Below, piece after piece: positions 59,152-64,000 of a DNA stretch of 64,000 bases. How positions within the stretch are numbered: the stretch's first letter is position 1; each line of letters opens with the position of its first letter. The translations under genes and the position numbers were made by a program. The stretch spans positions 6,731,181-6,795,180 of the forward strand of contig NC_064040.1 in assembly GCF_932526225.1 (NCBI RefSeq), given 5' to 3'. This stretch comes from Nematostella vectensis. Lineage: Eukaryota > Cnidaria > Anthozoa > Actiniaria > Edwardsiidae. The notes under the pieces are model-generated. The model had not been told where the DNA came from, did not search any database, and saw only the letters and a list, made by a program, of their open reading frames with translations.

Positions 59152-59461
59152 CAACACTCTTCCCAGTATTCTTTTAGTTACTTTCTTCAGTTTTTTTTTC
59201 GCAAGGTTAAGGAAAGAGCACTTTTCTTCCTCGCAATCAGAACATTAAAATGTTTCAGCTTTTTGGGAATTTTTCAGAGATACTGAGAGGCATATTTGAA
59301 ATGAGATATGCCGAACCGGATAAAATGCCAATCTAACGTGTGAGAGGGTGGGAGGGTAGGTATTTATGGCCTGAACTTACGAACCAATCGGAACGCACAT
59401 TATTATAGCTGCCCCCTAGGGTCTTGTGTTGCATGATGGGTCACGCAAAGGAAAACTCAAC

Positions 59462-59926
59462 ATGGCGTCGACGGAAGTGGAAGGAGCGCTGGACGATCTT
59501 GACAACATAGCGGCTGATTCACCCGAAGAATGTGCCATCGACGATGAAAATCAAGTCATGGAAAGATGCAACTTCATGCCCGAGAACAAAAATATAGAGG
59601 ATGTCAAAGACATGGACGAATATGTGCTCTCTTACTTCGAATCATTGAATAGCATGAGTCGACGTATCATAGCGGAACAGAGAGAAGTCATTCAGGAAAA
59701 CAAAGGAAAGTGGGAGCGTCTTAGTCCAGAGGAACAAGATAAACTTATAGACGATCGTTTAGTAGATCCAAGAATTCGAAGGAAATATGGAGAGGACTCG
59801 TATTTTAGGACTAAGCCCGAGTGGTTTCCTGTTTTGAAACTAGCTCATGGGCTTTCAGATTCTGAAGGAAATGCCATCAATTTTGCTCCAAATCCTCGAG
59901 ACAGCATCGCTTCTGTCACTTTAACA
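59462..59926 (+). CDS. C1orf198-like (DUF4706) protein, first coding exon (partial gene)
   Basis: ATG 59462 (MASTEVEGALDDLDNI) to the donor ACA-GTAAGT at 59926/59927, 155 codons, phase 0. The acidic N-terminus is followed by YFESLNSMSRRIIAEQREVI and WERLSPEEQDKLIDDRLVDP (about residues 58-105), which matches the conserved N-terminal block of vertebrate C1orf198 (YFSSL..MARKI, W.RL...QQDEIID..LV.PR). Function of the family is unknown. A candidate second exon, 62216-62283, has a strong acceptor (TTTTCTCACAG), the right phase and an open frame (FPPKNIPKAQFGPLKIMTS), ending at a GTAGAC donor. The rest would lie beyond the window or be missed. The LINE at 62.7-64 kb would then be intronic. Confidence 0.8.
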
Positions 59927-62215
59927 GTAAGTGTCACGTATCAGGAAAACTATTGAAATTAATCCTTTAACTATGATCCTTGAATTGCTCAGAATTCCTA
60001 GGCCAGGATCGCATAGAGTTTATTTTAATTCTGGATAACTTTTGAGGTTTTGAGTGCAGACATATAGCACTTCGATTTTGCTTTTGCTATATGAATATTT
60101 CACATCGCGGCGTCTACATCCATCTATTAATGAATAATTTTTCTACAAACAGATGACGTTTGAATGCCTTAGGATATAATCCTAGCGATATTCAACTGTC
60201 TTAGTCCCTTAGGGCTAGCTAAATTTCAAGATGTCCAATTGTCCTTTTCAAGAAAGCAATAACTCCCAAAATTGTAGAAAAAACCATTGTGAGGTTCTAG
60301 ACAAACTGATTACCCATTTTACTGCAATGTTTTTATTCCTTGTTCCAAAAAGTCTTATATATTCAGTATTCCATTTTTGTTTTTGAAAAATCTTTTGGAA
60401 ATCATTTTTCATTATAGAAAACAACAGATTCATTGTAAACAAAAACAGTTTGAGATCTGCGGTGATGCGTAAACAAACTCATTAAATAAAAGGATTATAT
60501 ACCGGGTCTTTTGAGGAGAGTCTAAAGACGAGTCTAGAATAAGTAAGTTCATCCTCAATCCAACATTCTACTGCTTTAAAGAGATTGATGTTGACTATCC
60601 AATATCTTCCTACTCAAGTATGATAGAATATTCCCTGGGCTAGGTGATGAGAGTGTTGTGTGATGTTCTTGATAAAAATATCCATATTCACCATACAAAA
60701 ATCAGTGTGGTTTAGTTATTGAGAATGCTTTATGATGTCAGTGATAAGCAAATCTCATCTAGCCATTCAGAATTCAGTTTAACTTAAATGCATTTAGCTG
60801 CTATGTCTGTAGATCGGATGTGATATTACTAATTGGCATCTACATGCTCTATTGAAATCACTAGAGTGGTTGAAAATCTACCCACAACCATAGTTTTATG
60901 TTCCATGTGATCGTTGTTTTAAACACTATACAATAGATATTTTTAAGCTCGATTGAACCTTATTACAGATGATTTCAACACTAGTTACTAATAGAGTCTC
61001 TGTAGTCATTAGGTATGTTTCAGAACCCCCCCCCCCCCCCTCCTTCAGGGTAAAGTGATGGAGATACCCAAAAAAAACCTGCACACCAAAAATTGCTAAT
61101 GTATAAATACCCCAGAACAAAAAACACCCCTAGAATTCAATTTAAAAGTAAGGGTTAAATACCGAGGACTGAGGCAATTTGCCATATAACAGCCTGAGGG
61201 CGAAGCCCAAAGGCTGTTATACTGCAAACTGCTGACGTCTGAGGTATTTAATTAGCTGATTACGTGATCTATACCTAGTAAATAACAATTTCAAGAAAAA
61301 AAGACCGGCGGAAAAGAGACAAACATCAAAAAAAGTTGACTTTTTTGAAAAAATCACACCAGGTTCAGGTTATTATTGACCTGCAAGAAAACCCAGGAGA
61401 GTTGGTGGTTGATTGCACAAATTTGAAAGGCTTATTAGATCAATACTGTACACAATCAAAATTAACATTTAGACAGAGGGGGCTGCTCCATGCATGGACT
61501 CAATCCCAAAGGTGGATTTTAATTGCAAAATTTTTGTAACTCGGAGTTTCAGTGTGAACACACAGCGAGAATGGAGCTCACTGACAGCGAAGACGATTAA
61601 CATATTTTTATTATGCCAAATATCTATTTTAAAGAACTGTCGATGACAATGAACAAGCGGAAAGAGTGAATAGACGCCTCAGATAGCCACACCACAGCCT
61701 AACTTTGCTGGGGGAATAATTCTCCAATATTGCACATAAAAATTTGGCTGAAGTTATTGTTGGATTTCTAGGGTTACAAATACAAATTTTGCTTTCATGA
61801 CAATTAAATCGATGCATTGTTAATATTCAATCTTTCTTGTTACAAATCTGTGGCGAAAAAGTTGTGTTTTTTTGCTCATTTCTACTCAAGGTTCAATATG
61901 ATGGTCCTACATTAGTATTCACAGTTAATATCTAGTTTTTTAACCTGCTCCTCCTCTTTAGTATTCTTAGTTATTAACCTCATTCATATTTAATGAGTTC
62001 ATATTTAACCCCACTTTTTCCCTGCTGGTATTTTAGTTCTTGCAAGAACAATGGATAAGGATAATCATGTAATAAGCAGAATTAATATCTCATTGTATAA
62101 GAAAGTCTGAAATGACCATCTGAAACTCACAATCTAGTAGATGCTTGCTTATAGTACCTTTTTTGCAAACATCTAAAAAATAAAATGTCTAATATATTAG
62201 CCTATTTTCTCACAG
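59927..62215. other. Presumed intron of the C1orf198-like gene
   Basis: AT-rich. A hairpin-like block lies at 61157-61250 (TAAATACCGAGGACTGAGGC versus GACGTCTGAGGTATTTA) followed by a short open stretch (61376-61539) of unknown origin, probably a decayed DNA transposon. A poly-C run lies at 61027-61040. No clear exon. Confidence 0.4.
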
Positions 62216-62699
62216 TTTCCACCTAAAAACATACCTAAGGCCCAATTTGGACCCCTAAAGATTATGACAAGCATCCCTATCAGGTAGACATCGGAAGAAC
62301 CTCTCCCTCTCCTCGGAGATGGGGATACCAAAATGTGGAAACTAAAAAAAGGTGAAACTATCTGGCAGTTTTGTCAAACTTGCAATGCATGATGATAGCT
62401 TTGTTGATCACATGGTACATAAAACTGTTGGCTGCAAATAAAGTTTTGAGGCACAATTTCACCATTTCTTGATTTTCATGATAAATAAGTGGGCACCACT
62501 TTTTTATTAAACCACTGTTTTGTACATATTTATACAATACAACATCTTTATGTAGGCACACTGGCCTCCGAGACTACCAACAACAAAACTTGTTACAAAC
62601 TGGTTTCCAGAAGGGGTGTGACACAATTGTTGAAGACATAGTCATCTATATCTAAATATGTAATACGTAAAATACATTTAAAATATATTGATTAAAAAT

Positions 62700-64000
62700 G
62701 TCAGCATGTCTTCGTAAAGGAATGTGAGGCAATCTGGCGCTTAAACTGGGACACTGTCTGTGCCTTCTTTGCCTCTTGAGGTAGACTGTTCCAGAGCATT
62801 GCACCACTGTACTGTATCTAAAGCTACGCTTGAGACAGTGCTAGGTCAGTTTCAAGATTTCTCAGGTTATACCTCGTTTCTTTATCGTTTAGCCTGGTAA
62901 AACTATTCGATAAGTTAGGCGAAAAGTGTTCATTTAGGATCTTGAACATAAGAGTGCTTTTAATTTTTGCATGCCTTATTTCAAGGGCATCCTACTTAAG
63001 ATTGTATAAAATATCTTCAGGCCGGATATCGTATTTTGCACCCGTTATGACCCGTGCGTCACGATTTTGGAGTTTCTGCAGGTTATTCTTCAGAGTTGTA
63101 CCGCAAGTGTCCCATAAGGGGGAGCAGTAATCAAAATGGGGCTGAACTAGAGATGAATAGAGTGCCGCAAGAGAACATAACGGGATAAAGGGCCGAATAT
63201 GTCTTATGGCATCAATGCCAGACCAGATTTTTTGCACGTTGTCTCAATGTGGCTTTTGAAACTGAGCCTATTATCAATTTGGGCTCCCAGGCATTTCTGT
63301 GAGTCAACACGTGCAATATCCGTCTTGCCCATTTGGATAGCATCCATAATATTTGGTGCATAAGTTATAGTCAGACCCTATCATCATTGCCTTCGTTTTT
63401 GAAGGATGCGATTGAAGTTTGTTGACACTTAGCCAATCACATATATTTTCGAGATCACAATTGAGTGCATCCACAAGTACTTTAGAAGATGCAAAGACTT
63501 GAGTGTCATCAGCATTAAGGCACGGTGTGGTAGATCTGAGGCAATTCAGAAAGTTATTTACATAGATTAAAAAGAGTAATGGACCAAGTATGGAGCCTTG
63601 AGGAATTCCACAAATGATTTCTTGTTGTGTTGACAAAACACCATTAATAAAACATTGTTGGTGGCGAATTGTCAGAATATAGGATTGGAACCAGGTGTGT
63701 TCCACATCCAAAATTCCATAGTACTTCAATTTTTCAAGTAGTATGTCATGATAGATCAAATCAAAAGCTTTCCGTTTGTCTAGAAAAACCACACCCGTTA
63801 ACTCACCCTTGTCCATACTCTCAAACCAGGAATCAACCATCTGAATCAGAGCTGGCACCGTAGAGTGATGGGGGTGGAAGCCTGATTGGAAGTTGGACAG
63901 TAGGGAATTTTCATTCAGATAACCATATATTTGCCGGAAAACTTTTTTTTCAAATACTTTGCTGATAACAGACAAAATATAAATTGGCCTATAAAAATAA
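62700..64000 (-). mobile_element. Degenerate non-LTR retrotransposon (LINE), 3' part of the reverse transcriptase ORF
   Basis: Enters from the right edge on the minus strand. RT blocks are readable: RPIYILSVISKVFEK, SNFQSGFHPHHSTVPAL, GVVFLDKRKAFDLIYHDILL, ICGIPQGSILGPLLFLIYVN, and a catalytic block CLNADDTQVFASS in which the usual Tyr of YADD is Asn. A frameshift lies at about 63300, after which the thumb/C-terminal region continues (SLVQPHFDYCSPLWDTCG, LQKLQNRDARVITG). Later stops and shifts precede the end (WNSLPQEAKKAQTV... near 62770). Jockey/CR1-like by motif. Inactive. Confidence 0.9.

Noticed and set aside
59426-59461. Upstream extension of the C1orf198-like frame
   Set aside because: It would need a GTG start. 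The first ATG in frame is 59462 and gives a normal N-terminus.
61336-61539. Open stretch (VIIDLQENPGELVVDCTNLKG...)
   Set aside because: No acceptor with a good pyrimidine tract, no donor and no recognised family. It follows a hairpin-like block, so a decayed transposon fragment is likelier than an exon.

Overview
Eukaryotic nuclear DNA, AT-rich and intron-rich. It carries single-copy animal genes with GT-AG introns, many short tandem-repeat arrays, poly-C tracts and small inverted-repeat transposons. The gene set (SYVN1/HRD1, a PRSS23-type protease, an SLC16-type transporter, a myristoylated globin, a BEGAIN/TJAP1-like protein, a C1orf198-like protein) and the repeat style fit a cnidarian, most likely a sea anemone such as Nematostella. 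The species is inference. Exon structures were assembled by hand from splice sites, reading phase and family knowledge; no search or alignment was run.

Layout. 0.4-2.8 kb, minus: secreted PRSS23-like serine protease (3 exons). 2.8-11.5 kb: no recognisable gene, a few hairpin elements. 11.5-20.6 kb, minus: complete 12-exon SYVN1 (ER-associated degradation E3 ligase); its introns hold a 32-bp minisatellite, a 43-bp minisatellite, duplicated copies of exon 8 and a TIR transposon. 21.9-26.7 kb, minus: SLC16-like transporter whose last exon lies in a 1265-bp tandem duplication together with a 66-bp minisatellite. 26.7-30.1 kb: non-coding, with a long diverged inverted repeat. 30.2-31.4 kb and 36.1-38.7 kb: two arrays of one 10-bp-module minisatellite in opposite orientation, bracketing a tiny four-exon PHD-finger gene (32.0-34.6 kb, plus).

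38.9-42.6 kb, plus: membrane-anchored stand-alone methyltransferase resembling the C-terminal domain of the ovothiol enzyme OvoA. 42.85-44.6 kb: 30-bp minisatellite. 44.6-47.3 kb: MITEs and a broken SGNH-esterase relic. 47.4-48.6 kb, plus: globin-X-like membrane globin. 50.7-54.4 kb, plus: BEGAIN/TJAP1-family coiled-coil protein, with a Crypton-like relic in intron 1. 55.5-55.9 kb, minus: small PH-domain ORF. 56.9-58.4 kb, plus: possible short secreted peptide gene. 59.5 kb onward, plus: 5' part of a C1orf198-like gene. 62.7-64.0 kb, minus: 3' part of a degenerate LINE that runs off the window.

The genes do not form one pathway. The distinctive content lies in how repeats interact with gene structure: splice-site-bearing minisatellite, duplicated terminal exon, exon-derived intronic repeats and inverted arrays around a gene.
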